DNA of 50,657 nt from an uncultured Lewinella sp. (GTDB lineage Bacteria > Bacteroidota > Bacteroidia > Chitinophagales > Saprospiraceae): assembly GCA_937873655.1 (NCBI GenBank), contig CALMYQ010000214.1, positions 1 to 50,657 of the forward strand, in the 5' to 3' direction. The notes under the pieces are model-generated. The model worked only from the letters and a program-made list of their open reading frames with translations, had not been told where the DNA came from and did not search any database. Positions 16,978 through 26,400 of the stretch are shown here, piece by piece; within the stretch, counting starts at the first letter, position 1; every line of letters begins with the position of its first letter. A program made the position numbers and the translations under genes.

Positions 16978-17958
16978 TTAATCCGGCATAACCCCGCTTT
17001 CTGCCAGCAATGCCGCTTTCCCGCAAGGGTCACCCTCCTCGTGGCTGCCGTATTCATAACCGCTTCCCCTGGCCAGGATATACGCCGTGTAATCGTTCCA
17101 GTGATGGTACAGGTAGTAAAGGTGTCCGAATTCGTGGGACAGGACTTTGCCGTCGGCCTGCATGGCCAGGTAAACGGTCAAAGCCTTTTCTCGGCCAGGT
17201 AATTGAGGATATTTTCGCTCCAGTGCCGGTGAGACCGAAGTGAAAAGACCGTTGTATTGGACGAACATGGCCATGCCGACAATGCGGTTGACCGGATCAA
17301 TATTGATTCTTGGAAAGGTGATCACGTAGACGGGCAAGGCCGATCCGTCGAGGTTTTGGAACAAGCCGATCGCATGGTGCAATTCGGGTAGATGGATCTG
17401 TTGCTGCCAGATCGCCAGTTCGGTGGAATAGGTCAATTCCAGCTGGAATCTGAAATTTCTGAAATCCTTCTCAACGACTCTCTTTTGTTTTTTGAAAGGA
17501 TTCCAGAGGCGGCTTTTCAGGGTGTTGTCGCCGGAAGACACCGGGGATTTGAAGTTTTTTTTCGAAATATTAGGCGGTACATCAAGCGCTTCTGTATACT
17601 GCCTGAATGTATGCAGCTCGCTTTTTAACGATTCCAGTTGCCGGATGGATTCCGGAACGTTTCCATTGCGAATGCGGCCGGTAAGGTTTTTTTTGCTGAT
17701 GTCGAAGAGAAACTCCGTGATACCGGACAACGGTTGAAAAGGGGAGTCTGTTTGGTCGATATAGTCTCTGGCGGCGGCCAGGTCGGAAGGCAGATCGGAT
17801 GCAAGACCGGGTAATTGGGGGTATACAGGATCGATGCGGCTGAAGGATAAAAAGGTATCCAGGTTTGAAGAATCGGGTAGAGGGTTATCCGTTTGCCCTG
17901 CGTAGATCAGGATAAGGATAATCAGCGTCTTTGTTGTGTGGAGGATAAGGTCTTTCAT
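16978..17958 (-). CDS. Unrecognised secreted protein with an HEFGH metalloprotease-like motif
   Basis: 326 residues from ATG at 17958. The N-terminus is hydrophobic (about 8-21), consistent with export. The body is unrecognised until SHEFGHLYYLYHHW near residues 275-288, an HExxH zinc-peptidase-type motif followed by further histidines. Near the C-terminus SGYEYGSHEEGDPC could supply a third metal ligand or a structural Cys. The family is unknown to me, and a metal-dependent hydrolase is the best reading. A TAGTTTTG element on this strand (18102-18109) is a weak promoter candidate with a leader of about 140 nt. Confidence 0.6.
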   Translation of the reverse strand: MKDLILHTTKTLIILILIYAGQTDNPLPDSSNLDTFLSFSRIDPVYPQLPGLASDLPSDLAAARDYIDQTDSPFQPLSGITEFLFDISKKNLTGRIRNGNVPESIRQLESLKSELHTFRQYTEALDVPPNISKKNFKSPVSSGDNTLKSRLWNPFKKQKRVVEKDFRNFRFQLELTYSTELAIWQQQIHLPELHHAIGLFQNLDGSALPVYVITFPRINIDPVNRIVGMAMFVQYNGLFTSVSPALERKYPQLPGREKALTVYLAMQADGKVLSHEFGHLYYLYHHWNDYTAYILARGSGYEYGSHEEGDPCGKAALLAESGVMPD

Positions 17959-18283
17959 GGTTTATGGAATTTATACAGGGTGAAAAATGGGTGCGATGCC
18001 GCGCAATGGATTGCGAACTTTGCTGTCGTGAAATTGTTAAGGACATTCTTGTTGGTTTTTAAATTGAAAGTGAAAGACGGCTGCCCATGCAACCGACAGT
18101 GCAAAACTAGTACCTGATGGAGGAGGAAGCTAGCCGGATTTTATCCGGATTCTGTATCATTTTAACCCCGATTGAACTGTATGTGAGTTAATGGGTTAAT
18201 TTAGTATATAAACCTGTTAATTTGGTGTATCTTTCAGGTTGGATTTCGTCTTAATTTTACATGAACAATCAATTGACGTGCTT
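17959..18283. other. Divergent intergenic region between the HEFGH gene and araC
   Basis: No coding frame is supported across these 325 bases. The minus strand carries a TAGTTTTG candidate -7 box at 18102-18109. The plus-strand half becomes AT-rich and holds the direct repeats listed separately at 18195-18231, just upstream of the AraC-family gene. Confidence 0.6.
18195..18231 (+). promoter_or_regulatory. Paired 16-bp direct repeats upstream of araC-type gene (operator candidate)
   Basis: GTTAATTTAGTATATA (18195-18210) and GTTAATTTGGTGTATC (18216-18231) match at 13 of 16 positions and start 21 bp apart, two helical turns. Direct repeats with that spacing are the usual arrangement for AraC-family binding sites. 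They end about 52 bp before the ATG at 18284, so they may overlap the promoter and mediate autoregulation. Confidence 0.45.
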
Positions 18284-19159
18284 ATGATTCCCATGAAACC
18301 TGCGCTTGAGAAGATCATTCCTGCCTTTGGGAGCAGTTTTGCCGTGAAGCAATACCTTGACCCGACCCCGGAGTTGAAGAAACCTTTCTGGCATTTCCAC
18401 CCGGAGCTCGAATTGGTTTACGTCAAAGGGGGCAGCGGAAAGCGGCATATCGGCCACCACTTATCCTATTTCAATGACGGCGAACTGGTCTTTATCGGTT
18501 CCAACCTCCCGCATATGGGATTTACGGACCGCCATTCGGTCAACGAGTCCGAAACGATCATCCAGATGCGGGCCGATTTCCTGGGCGCCAACTTTTTCCA
18601 TATCCCTGAAATGGAGGCCATCCAGCAATTGTTCGAGCGGGCAAAATCGGGGCTTTCCTTCCACGGCGCGGCCAAGCACCGCATCGGCGCCAGGATCGAA
18701 AACCTGCCCAAGCTGGATAATTTCGAACGGCTCCTGCACCTGCTTTCTATCCTCCAGGAAATGGCCTACACCAAAGAATACACTTTGCTCAATGCCAGCG
18801 GATTCGTCCTTGAAGTAGAGCACCAGGACAACGACCGCATCAACGTGGTCTACAATTTTGTGGAACAGAATTTCACCCGGACCATCATGCTGGAAGAGGT
18901 GGCCAACGAGGCCAATATGACGGTTCCCGCTTTTTGCCGCTACTTCAAGAAAATGGCCGGCAAGACCTTCACCCACTTCGTCAACGAAATGCGCGTGATC
19001 CACGCCTGCAAGCTCCTGTCGGAAAAAGCAGAGAGCATCACCGAAGTCTGTTTTGAATGCGGATTCAACAATTTTTCCCACTTCAACCGCTCGTTCAAGG
19101 AAATTACGGGCAAAAGCCCGTCGGCGTACCGGAAAACGATCCGTAAGGTTGTAGTTTGA
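18284..19159 (+). CDS. AraC-family transcriptional regulator with N-terminal cupin domain
   Basis: The ATG at 18284 (or 18293) is preferred over the upstream TTG at 18239; it gives 291 residues. Residues about 1-150 form a cupin-like sensor domain (HFHPELELVYVKGGSG). The C-terminal ~100 residues carry two helix-turn-helix motifs: LEEVANEANMTVPAFCRYFK, then ITEVCFECGFNNFSHFNRSF, the canonical AraC signature. The ligand is probably a small sugar or metabolite. It is not adjacent to a catabolic operon on its own strand; the SusC/SusD pair 1.4 kb upstream is one possible target. Confidence 0.9.
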   Translation: MIPMKPALEKIIPAFGSSFAVKQYLDPTPELKKPFWHFHPELELVYVKGGSGKRHIGHHLSYFNDGELVFIGSNLPHMGFTDRHSVNESETIIQMRADFLGANFFHIPEMEAIQQLFERAKSGLSFHGAAKHRIGARIENLPKLDNFERLLHLLSILQEMAYTKEYTLLNASGFVLEVEHQDNDRINVVYNFVEQNFTRTIMLEEVANEANMTVPAFCRYFKKMAGKTFTHFVNEMRVIHACKLLSEKAESITEVCFECGFNNFSHFNRSFKEITGKSPSAYRKTIRKVVV

Positions 19160-19165
19160 TTAGTT

Positions 19166-19331
19166 GTAAGTCTTTAGTCGTAAGTCTTTAGTCGTAAGTC
19201 GTAAGTGTACTTGCAACCGGACTTACGACTTACAACTTACAACTTACAACTTACAACTTACAACTTACAACTTACGACTTACCACTTACGACTTACCACT
19301 TACGACTTACCACTTACGACTTACCACTTAC
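19166..19331. repeat. Heptamer/octamer tandem array forming an inverted repeat
   Basis: The left part (19166-19208) is repeated GTAAGTC/TTTAGTC units. The right part (about 19221-19331) is repeated ACTTACA, ACTTACG and ACTTACC units. The two parts are complementary in sense, so RNA from either strand can fold. It occupies nearly the whole gap between the convergent araC-type gene (ends 19159) and the permease gene (ends 19334). It contains no gene. Confidence 0.85.
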
Positions 19332-19333
19332 AT

Positions 19334-21961
19334 CTATTCCCGCCCAAGCGTCTCCGCCGGATTGGCCCGCGCCACCCGTATGGTCTGCGAGCTGATGGCC
19401 AGCAGTGCAATGCCGATGACGGACAGCGCGCCCGCAAACAGCTCAAAGAAGCCGACGGGTGCGCGGTAAGCGATGTCGGCAAATATAATCTTGTCGAACA
19501 GCAACCAGGTCAATGGGATCGCGACGGCGCCTGCAGCGATCAGCAGGTACAGAAACCCCCGGCTCAACAGGAAGATCAGGCGGCCTTCCGTAGCGCCCAG
19601 CACTTTCCGTATGCTGATCTCCTTCAGCCTTGTTTCCGTGGTGAAGACGACCATGCCCAACAGGCCTAGCGAGGCAATGGATATGGCCAGGAAGGCCAGG
19701 AAGCCGATGATTTTGATAATGGCGCTGAATTCGGCGTAGGCCCGCTCGATCTCTTCGTCGTAGAAACGGGCTTCGAAAGGGTGGATGGGGTCAATCTTCT
19801 TCCAGGCGGCTTGCAGCCGGTTCATCGTAACCGGCATATCGGCCGATGCAATTTGGAGGTTCAGATACCGCAACCCTCCGGGGTTCCTGCGGAAGGCGAA
19901 ATAACGGATAGGTTCATCGAGTTTACCATGGTGAAAATCCCGGATGACACCGATGATCCTTACCTTTTCATCCTCAATGGATAACTCCTTTCCGACGGCC
20001 TCCAACGGGCTGCCCAGGTCAAATCGTTGCAGTGTTTTTTCCGTGACAATTATTTCACTTTTGTCGGTTGAATCGGATACGGCCGGCCTGAAATTCTGCC
20101 CGGCAATCAGTTCGTGATCGTGCAACGGGATATAATTCTCATCCACATTGTTGAAGTAGATATAGGTTGAATCCGTAGGATCCTGGTATTTGACCGTAGC
20201 GGAGTAGGTTTCCCCTACGCTGGGGATCATCATAGAGGCGGAAATGCCGGTCACTTCGGGCAGTTCGCTGACCTCCCGTTTCAGCAATTCCGGCGGATTG
20301 CCCTGCATGTTGATGTTCAGGATATTTTTGGTGTTGAACCCAAGGTCGAAGTTCAGGGAATAGGAATACTGTTTGTAACCGATGCTGACCGCTATCATGA
20401 AGCAGATCGAAAGTGCGAACTGAAAAGTAATGAGGACCTTGCGGACATTCACATGCTTGAACAGTTTCAATTGGCTGATGTCCTTGATCACTTTCACCGG
20501 GTCGATCCTGGAAAAGAAAATGGCCGGAAAGATACCGGCCAGGATGCCGACCCCGGCGGCCAGGAGAACGAAATAGAGATACGTCTGCACGGCCGGGCGC
20601 AAGGTCAGGTGTTCCGAAAAATGAGGGTCGATACTCAGAAAACCAGGGCGGATGACGATAAACATCAAATAGGCAAGGACCACCGACAAACCGGCGATCA
20701 GCACCGACTCGACCAGGAATTGCAGAAAAACCTGCCCCCTGGAAGCGCCTACCACCTTCCGGATGCCGACTTCCTTCGACCGGCGCAGCGCCCTTGCAAC
20801 GGATAGATTGGTATAATTGAAACAGGCCGATATCATAACGACAAACGCCAGCCCGGTCAGCACCAGGATCAGGAATTGCTGGATGTGGAAGCCCAGTTCA
20901 TTGGACAAAGACGGCCCGATTACGACCTTGCTCAGCGGTTGCAGGTGCATTTCAATGGATACTTTGTCCGCCGGATTGTTCTCCTGTCCTGCGATCGCCT
21001 GGAGCTGGTTTTCGACCGCCTCAGGGTTGCCGTGCTGCGGCAGCAAGAGATAAACATAATTATTCCACATATTGGTCCAACTCAACCAATGCTTATCCTG
21101 GGAGGCCTGCATCCTGTTGTCCATGGTAATGATGGAACCCAGCATTTCGAACTGGATATGCGAATTCCGGGGCGGGTCCCTGACCACGCCGGTTACGGTA
21201 TACCGCGTGGTGTCGATATCCACCGTCCTGCCGGTCGCTTCGGTTGAATTGAACAGCTTTTGCGCGGCGGTTTCCGTCAGGACAATCGAATAGGGAGCCC
21301 TTAGTACGGTTTCGGGATTGCCGCTCAGCAGGTCGAATGAAAAGACCCGGAAAAAATTATCGGAAGCCCACAGACCTCTGATCGGCAGTTTCTTGTCTTC
21401 GACGGTGAGGTCCCTGTTAAAATCGCGGTTGATGATCACAGCTGCTTCAATACCGGGGACAGATTCCCGGATCCGCTTGCCTGCCAGGATGGAAGTGGAC
21501 GCGAAATACCCCGGCTCTTCCCCCGGAGAATGCCAGGTATTGTTTACGCGGTAGATGCGGTCGTATCCGGCGTGAAAGGCGTCGAAGTGTTTCAGATCAG
21601 CGACAAAGGCGATCAATAAAAGGCCCACCGACATGCTGATGGCCATGCCCAGGATGTTGATGGAAGAAAAGAGCTTGTTTTTGCCCAGATTGCGGAATGA
21701 GCTTTTGAAATAATTTCGAAGAACAGTCAGGTTTTGCATTGGGTGTGAAATTTTAGGTTGTTTGACCGTATAGGGCCGGAAGAACTTGATCACGTCAACG
21801 ACGAATACCAGACGGGCGGCCCGGATCCCCTTTTCCTGTACGTTGCGGTTGAAATATTCGATGAGATCGCCTTGCAGGTCTTCCAGCAATTCGGGCCGGC
21901 AATACCATTCCAGCAGCCTTTCGGCCCATCGCGGCGGTCGGTAGGTCGGTTGCTCCTTCAT
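19334..21961 (-). CDS. FtsX/MacB-type ABC transporter permease with permease-prefix domain
   Basis: The ATG at 21961 overlaps the padR stop by four bases, so it is preferred over 22003; it gives 875 residues. Residues about 8-75 are the permease-prefix domain seen in PadR-linked transporters (WAERLLEWYCRPELLEDLQGD). Two repeats follow, each with a MacB-like periplasmic domain and FtsX core: helices near 105-125, 365-385, 415-440 and 465-485, then 530-550, 750-770, 800-820 and 840-860. The RALRRSKEVGIRKVVGASRG and ISIRKVLGATEG loops are typical. No ATPase is encoded alongside. Export of peptides or antimicrobials, or envelope-stress signalling, is inferred. Confidence 0.88.
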   Translation of the reverse strand: MKEQPTYRPPRWAERLLEWYCRPELLEDLQGDLIEYFNRNVQEKGIRAARLVFVVDVIKFFRPYTVKQPKISHPMQNLTVLRNYFKSSFRNLGKNKLFSSINILGMAISMSVGLLLIAFVADLKHFDAFHAGYDRIYRVNNTWHSPGEEPGYFASTSILAGKRIRESVPGIEAAVIINRDFNRDLTVEDKKLPIRGLWASDNFFRVFSFDLLSGNPETVLRAPYSIVLTETAAQKLFNSTEATGRTVDIDTTRYTVTGVVRDPPRNSHIQFEMLGSIITMDNRMQASQDKHWLSWTNMWNNYVYLLLPQHGNPEAVENQLQAIAGQENNPADKVSIEMHLQPLSKVVIGPSLSNELGFHIQQFLILVLTGLAFVVMISACFNYTNLSVARALRRSKEVGIRKVVGASRGQVFLQFLVESVLIAGLSVVLAYLMFIVIRPGFLSIDPHFSEHLTLRPAVQTYLYFVLLAAGVGILAGIFPAIFFSRIDPVKVIKDISQLKLFKHVNVRKVLITFQFALSICFMIAVSIGYKQYSYSLNFDLGFNTKNILNINMQGNPPELLKREVSELPEVTGISASMMIPSVGETYSATVKYQDPTDSTYIYFNNVDENYIPLHDHELIAGQNFRPAVSDSTDKSEIIVTEKTLQRFDLGSPLEAVGKELSIEDEKVRIIGVIRDFHHGKLDEPIRYFAFRRNPGGLRYLNLQIASADMPVTMNRLQAAWKKIDPIHPFEARFYDEEIERAYAEFSAIIKIIGFLAFLAISIASLGLLGMVVFTTETRLKEISIRKVLGATEGRLIFLLSRGFLYLLIAAGAVAIPLTWLLFDKIIFADIAYRAPVGFFELFAGALSVIGIALLAISSQTIRVARANPAETLGRE

Positions 21962-22296
21962 CCTATCAGGCCTTTGAAGACAAAATCCGGGATGATATTC
22001 CAAAGCTGCTCCCGGACTTCCCGGGCTCTCACCAGGGCTGATTTGCCTGTATTGGTCAGCAGATAGAAGCGTTTGCGCTTGCCGCCCCGCTCATTGCTCG
22101 GCTCGCCAAGCGTACTTTTCAGGTATCCCTTAGACTCCAGCCGGTTGAGCACAGCATGTACAACGCCAAGCCTGACCTTGCGGCCGGCGTGCTTTTCCAG
22201 CGTATCGCAAATGGCAACGCTGTACGCTTCCGTGGTCAGTGCGGCAATGGTGAGCATCACCAGTTCTTCAAACTCGCCGAGGTTGGTTCCTTTCAC
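21958..22296 (-). CDS. PadR-family transcriptional regulator
   Basis: 112 residues with the PadR winged-helix fold: an N-terminal helix block ELVMLTIAALTTEAYSVAI, recognition region VVHAVLNRLESKGYLKS, a wing with GGKRKRFYLLTNTGKSAL, and a short C-terminal helix. It overlaps the permease start by four bases (ATGA), so the two are translationally coupled. PadR/permease-prefix pairs are widespread in Bacteroidota, and the regulator probably represses its own operon. The gap upstream (22297-22440) contains inverted TTTATGGTTG/CAACCATAAA elements. Confidence 0.92.
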   Translation of the reverse strand: MKGTNLGEFEELVMLTIAALTTEAYSVAICDTLEKHAGRKVRLGVVHAVLNRLESKGYLKSTLGEPSNERGGKRKRFYLLTNTGKSALVRAREVREQLWNIIPDFVFKGLIG

Positions 22297-22450
22297 GTGG
22301 TTTTATTTATTCCGTAAATGTATGTAAAATAATTGAACTTTGGATTTTATTGTTGTTTATGGTTGCGCTGACCGCCATAGCCTCGGCGGAGGCGGGTTTA
22401 TGGTTGGCGCATGCAACAACCATAAAATAAAATAAACCAGCACAAACTAA

Positions 22451-22484
22451 AAAAGCGAGCCCGGTGCAAAAATACCGGGCCCGC
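22451..22484 (-). terminator. Rho-independent terminator for the T9SS-sorted protein gene
   Basis: The inverted repeat GCCCGGT (22459-22465) and ACCGGGC (22474-22480) has an 8-nt loop. On the minus strand the hairpin is followed by a run of T (complement of AAAAAA at about 22449-22454). It lies about 40 bp beyond the stop of the minus-strand gene at 22525. Confidence 0.8.
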
Positions 22485-22524
22485 GTTCTACATGTTATAG
22501 ATATGAAGGATCAAATGAGCGTAG

Positions 22525-23733
22525 TTATTGAACCACGAGCTTTTTGGTGCTGATTTCGCCTGCCATCAGGATCCGGATAAAATAAACGCCGCGGGGCAGG
22601 GGCGTATCGCTGATGCTGTCGCTGAGGTCCCAGGATTCAAACTTCCTGCCGGCGACTTGTTTGCCCGCACTGTCGAATACGGTAAGTTCGCCTGCGGTAT
22701 TTGCCGGACAAGTCAGGTAAAAACGACCGTCAGAGGGATTGGGAAATACGGCAATCTCCTCATTGTCCTGGAAGTTGACTGCCGCAACGATGGAGGTTCC
22801 CAACTCGACAGAATCGGCTTGCCCTTCCTCTTTGCCGAAGCACGGCTGCGGTGGGTCCACTTCAAAGGTGATGCAGGATTTCTTTCCGGAGCAAAGGTTC
22901 ACATTACAAACGGTGATCGTGATCGGTTCGCTGGGTTCACCGTCGTGTCCGTGTCCGATGGGGTGGTTGCCGCCGAGGATAATGCCGGGGGAGACAGTGG
23001 TTATGCCATTGCGGTACGGGTGGGGAGCATGGAAATTCACTACATATACCGGATCATCGCATGGATCGCCGCTGTCAAGATCCAGGGTAATGTACCCGCT
23101 GGGCGCAGGCGGCGTTTCAGCTTCGTAAATCTTAAAGGAGAGCGGATTAGATGCGGAAAGCGTGCAACCCGTTGTGGTTATTGCCTGGGCGGTAATCACG
23201 CCGCTGCTGCCGACGGGAGCATTAAGGCTGGGCATAACCCGGATGCAAAACGGGCTGACCGTACTGACGAGATCCAGGTTGGGCGGCAAGGTCCAGTCCA
23301 CGCCGGTCATCCCGCAGGTTGCCGGTACGCAGATGGTATAGATTTCATTTTTGCAGAAATAATCCGGCGCAGAGATCGGTGGGGTTTGTGATCCATACCA
23401 GACTGTTTGGGCGATTACAGTTACCGGCTGCCCGTTACCAATAGTTACTTTACAGGTAACTGTCACCGTGGACCCCACACTCGGATTCACACTAATCATA
23501 CCGGTACCGGAATTAAAGGCTATTGTTCCACCGGATACGGACCAGTCAAAAGATGCATTGGTCAGCGAACATCCGGCAAAGGAGATTACCGTATATGAAA
23601 TGGGGCCGGTGCAACACACGTTGTATGACCCTTGACCCGATATAATCAATCCGCAGCTCTGCGCGCTGATTTTACCTAAATTTCCGAATGCAGTTAAAAT
23701 CAGGAAAGCAAAAAGTAAACTTGAGTTTTTCAT
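22525..23733 (-). CDS. Secreted protein with T9SS type A C-terminal sorting domain
   Basis: The ATG at 23733 gives a clean signal peptide and 402 residues; the 14 codons upstream are probably untranslated. After the signal peptide (ending near SAQS) come Cys-containing immunoglobulin-like or PKD-like segments without a recognisable catalytic domain. The last ~75 residues are the T9SS sorting domain: VFPNPSDGRFYL, a middle strand set and PRGVYFIRI ... STKKLVVQ. The protein should be exported by Sec and then by the type IX system, and displayed or released at the surface. Its function is unknown. Confidence 0.85.
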   Translation of the reverse strand: MKNSSLLFAFLILTAFGNLGKISAQSCGLIISGQGSYNVCCTGPISYTVISFAGCSLTNASFDWSVSGGTIAFNSGTGMISVNPSVGSTVTVTCKVTIGNGQPVTVIAQTVWYGSQTPPISAPDYFCKNEIYTICVPATCGMTGVDWTLPPNLDLVSTVSPFCIRVMPSLNAPVGSSGVITAQAITTTGCTLSASNPLSFKIYEAETPPAPSGYITLDLDSGDPCDDPVYVVNFHAPHPYRNGITTVSPGIILGGNHPIGHGHDGEPSEPITITVCNVNLCSGKKSCITFEVDPPQPCFGKEEGQADSVELGTSIVAAVNFQDNEEIAVFPNPSDGRFYLTCPANTAGELTVFDSAGKQVAGRKFESWDLSDSISDTPLPRGVYFIRILMAGEISTKKLVVQ

Positions 23734-24019
23734 TGTCCAACGCTTTTTAAACGCCGCCATTAACGCAGACGGCATTAACGCTCTACTTTTTGATCGTGGT
23801 GTTCGAGGTTTTCCACATATATAACCGTTTCTAAAGGAAATTATGTGTCAACGGTTGATGCAACATCCGGGCGCCGGATATTCCTATAAGCAGATAGTCG
23901 GAAAAGTGTGACCTTCTTGAGTTATTTTTCTTTTCAACCTGAAAAACGATAGGTTACAGACCAGGGATTATCAGTAGCTTTCGCCCGTTCCGGCCTTTGA
24001 AAACCCGGGATTTACAGCT

Positions 24020-24394
24020 ATGTTGCCAAAAGGCCTCTATACAATAGGTTTGCTGATCCTTTCCAATACCTTCATGACCATGGCCTGGTACGGTCACCTG
24101 AAATTCAGCGAGTGGAAAGGCTTTTCCAAACTCAGCCTCCTGGCCATCATTCTCATCAGCTGGGGGATCGCCTTGTTTGAATACTGTTTTCAGGTGCCAG
24201 CCAACCGGATCGGTTACAAACCGCACGGCGGCCCATTCTCCCTGGTCGAACTGAAGGTGTTGCAGGAAGTGATCACGCTTATCGTCTTTACCGTTTTTTC
24301 CCTCCTGTTATTCAAAAATGAGACCTTCCGCCTCAACCACCTGATCGGTTTCGGCTTCCTGGTGCTGGCCGTGTATTTTATTTTTAAGCGGTGA
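24020..24394 (+). CDS. DMT-family (DUF486) small membrane protein
   Basis: 124 residues with four predicted helices (about 6-22, 39-57, 77-97, 103-121). The pattern SNTFMTMAWYGHLKF, the middle IALFEYCFQVPANRIGY and the end LIGFGFLVLAVYFIFK are characteristic of DUF486. The family resembles half-size drug/metabolite transporters, but no substrate is established. It is flanked by non-coding repeat-rich DNA on the downstream side and appears monocistronic. Confidence 0.88.
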   Translation: MLPKGLYTIGLLILSNTFMTMAWYGHLKFSEWKGFSKLSLLAIILISWGIALFEYCFQVPANRIGYKPHGGPFSLVELKVLQEVITLIVFTVFSLLLFKNETFRLNHLIGFGFLVLAVYFIFKR

Positions 24395-24410
24395 GGCCTA
24401 TTTAGAGTGG

Positions 24411-24520
24411 TCCGTAGCGACGTAAAATTTTTCGTCGCATAAATTGGCAATGGTCCGTTGTCAGTCCGGTAGCCGGGCGAATTCGAAGCTACAGCGGGCA
24501 GCCAACAAGGAAGCCGTGAA
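24411..24520 (+). repeat. Composite dispersed intergenic repeat, copy 1
   Basis: The core GTAGCGACGTAAAA...TCGTCGC (24414-24438) is an imperfect palindrome. It is followed by a flank containing GTCAGTCCGGTAGCCGGGCG and GAAGCTACAGCGGGC. The same core and flank recur in inverted orientation at 40682-40790 and in direct orientation at 48902-49005. It lies between the DUF486 gene and aspS and has no coding frame. Confidence 0.8.
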
Positions 24521-24561
24521 ACAAATCAACAAATCCCCAAATCAACAACAATATTATTCCC

Positions 24562-24569
24562 TATTTTTG
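24562..24569 (+). promoter_or_regulatory. Candidate -7 promoter element of aspS
   Basis: TATTTTTG matches the Bacteroidota -7 consensus TAnnTTTG and lies 22 bp before the aspS ATG. No clear TTTG -33 box is present at the usual spacing, so support is partial. Confidence 0.5.
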
Positions 24570-24591
24570 CGGCCGATTAAAACTCAAGGAT

Positions 24592-26358
24592 ATGTATCGC
24601 ACGCACAACTGTGGGGAATTGCGCCTCCAACACGCAGGACAGGAAGTAACGCTGAGCGGATGGGTTCAGCGCACCCGGGATAAAGGATTTATGCTCTGGA
24701 TCGACCTTCGCGACCGGTACGGCGTAACCCAGCTGATCTTTTCCGAAGAAAAATCAACGCCTGAACTGATGGCGCAGGCCCGTACCCTGGGCCGGGAATT
24801 TGTGGTTATGGTCAAGGGTGTTGTTATCGAACGCGTTGCCAAGAACGACAAAATGCCCACTGGTGATATCGAGCTTGAAGTGCGCGAACTGACCGTCCTG
24901 AACGCAGCCAAACTGCCGCCCTTCACCATCGAAGACGATACCGACGGCGGCGACGACCTGCGCATGAAATACCGCTACCTCGACCTCCGGCGCAGCCCCG
25001 TGCAACGCAATATCATATTCCGCTCCAACCTGGCGCTCGAAACGCGGAAATACCTCTCCGGCGAAGGCTTTATCGAAGTGGAAACGCCTTTCCTTATCAA
25101 GAGCACGCCCGAAGGCGCCCGCGACTTTGTGGTGCCCAGCCGCATGAACCCCGGACAGTTTTACGCCCTGCCGCAATCGCCCCAAACGTTTAAGCAGATC
25201 CTGATGGTGGCCGGCCTGGACAAGTACTTCCAGATCGTGAAGTGCTTCCGCGACGAGGACCTGCGCGCCGACCGGCAACCGGAATTCACCCAGATCGACT
25301 GCGAAATGGCCTTCGTCACCCAGGAGGAGATCCTGAATACCTTTGAGGGCCTGACCAGATACCTTTTCAAAACGACCCTCGGTATCGACCTGCCGACCTT
25401 CCCGCGCATGAACTACGACGAGGCCATGCGCCGTTTCGGATCCGACAAACCCGACCTGCGTTTCGGCATGGAGTTCGCGGAACTCAACGATGTCGCCCGG
25501 GGCAAAGGCTTCCAGGTATTCGACGGCGCCGAACTGGTGGTGGGCATTTGCGCTGAAGGCCAGGCCGAAATGACCCGCAAGCAGATCGACGAACTGACCG
25601 AATGGGTGAAACGCCCGCAGATCGGCGCAAAAGGGCTGGTATACGTCAAATGCGCTGCAGACGGTACGTTTAAATCTTCCGTCGATAAATTCTTCAGTGA
25701 AGCCGACCTCAAGACCTGGGCTGAAAAAATGGGCGCCAAACCCGGCGATATGCTGTTCGTGCTGAGCGGCGAAGAAGAGAAAACCCGCAAACAGCTCAGC
25801 GAACTGCGCCTGGAACTGGGCCGCCGCCTCGGCCTGATGAAACCCGGCGATTTCAAACCGCTCTGGGTCGTCGACTTCCCGCTGCTGGAATGGGATGAGG
25901 AAACGCAGCGGTTCTACGCCATGCACCACCCGTTCACTTCGCCCAAGCGCGCCGACGTGGCCAAGATGCTGTCCGGCGACCACGCCACCCTCAAAGGCCT
26001 CCGCGCCGACGCCTACGACCTCGTCCTCAACGGCGTAGAGATCGGCGGCGGCTCCATCCGGATCCACGACCGCGGGCTGCAGGCCAAAAACTTCCAGTTG
26101 CTGGGATTCACCCCCGAAGAAGCCGAACGCCAGTTCGGATTCCTGATGGGCGCCTTCGAGTTCGGCGCGCCGCCCCACGGCGGTATCGCTTTCGGCTTCG
26201 ACCGGCTTTGCTCCGTCATGAACGGCCAGAATTCCATCCGCGACTTCATCGCCTTCCCCAAAAACAATATGGGTAGGGATATGATGATCGACGCGCCTTC
26301 GGAGATCGCTGACGCGCAATTGGGTGAGTTGCAGATCCGGCTGGATTTGAAGGGGTAA
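24592..26358 (+). CDS. aspS: Aspartate--tRNA ligase
   Basis: 588 residues, the usual size for bacterial AspRS. The order is an N-terminal OB anticodon-binding domain (about 1-105), class II motif 2 region with CFRDEDLRADRQPEFTQIDC (about 217-236), a GAD insertion domain (about 280-420), and motif 3 GIAFGFDRL (about 536-544) near the C-terminus. It charges tRNA-Asp in the cytoplasm. It appears monocistronic: the following AT-rich pair starts 43 bp later with its own AT-rich leader. Confidence 0.97.
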   Translation: MYRTHNCGELRLQHAGQEVTLSGWVQRTRDKGFMLWIDLRDRYGVTQLIFSEEKSTPELMAQARTLGREFVVMVKGVVIERVAKNDKMPTGDIELEVRELTVLNAAKLPPFTIEDDTDGGDDLRMKYRYLDLRRSPVQRNIIFRSNLALETRKYLSGEGFIEVETPFLIKSTPEGARDFVVPSRMNPGQFYALPQSPQTFKQILMVAGLDKYFQIVKCFRDEDLRADRQPEFTQIDCEMAFVTQEEILNTFEGLTRYLFKTTLGIDLPTFPRMNYDEAMRRFGSDKPDLRFGMEFAELNDVARGKGFQVFDGAELVVGICAEGQAEMTRKQIDELTEWVKRPQIGAKGLVYVKCAADGTFKSSVDKFFSEADLKTWAEKMGAKPGDMLFVLSGEEEKTRKQLSELRLELGRRLGLMKPGDFKPLWVVDFPLLEWDEETQRFYAMHHPFTSPKRADVAKMLSGDHATLKGLRADAYDLVLNGVEIGGGSIRIHDRGLQAKNFQLLGFTPEEAERQFGFLMGAFEFGAPPHGGIAFGFDRLCSVMNGQNSIRDFIAFPKNNMGRDMMIDAPSEIADAQLGELQIRLDLKG

Positions 26359-26400
26359 GTTTTCATACAGTAGTTTATTTTTTAACTTTACTTGGTTAAT

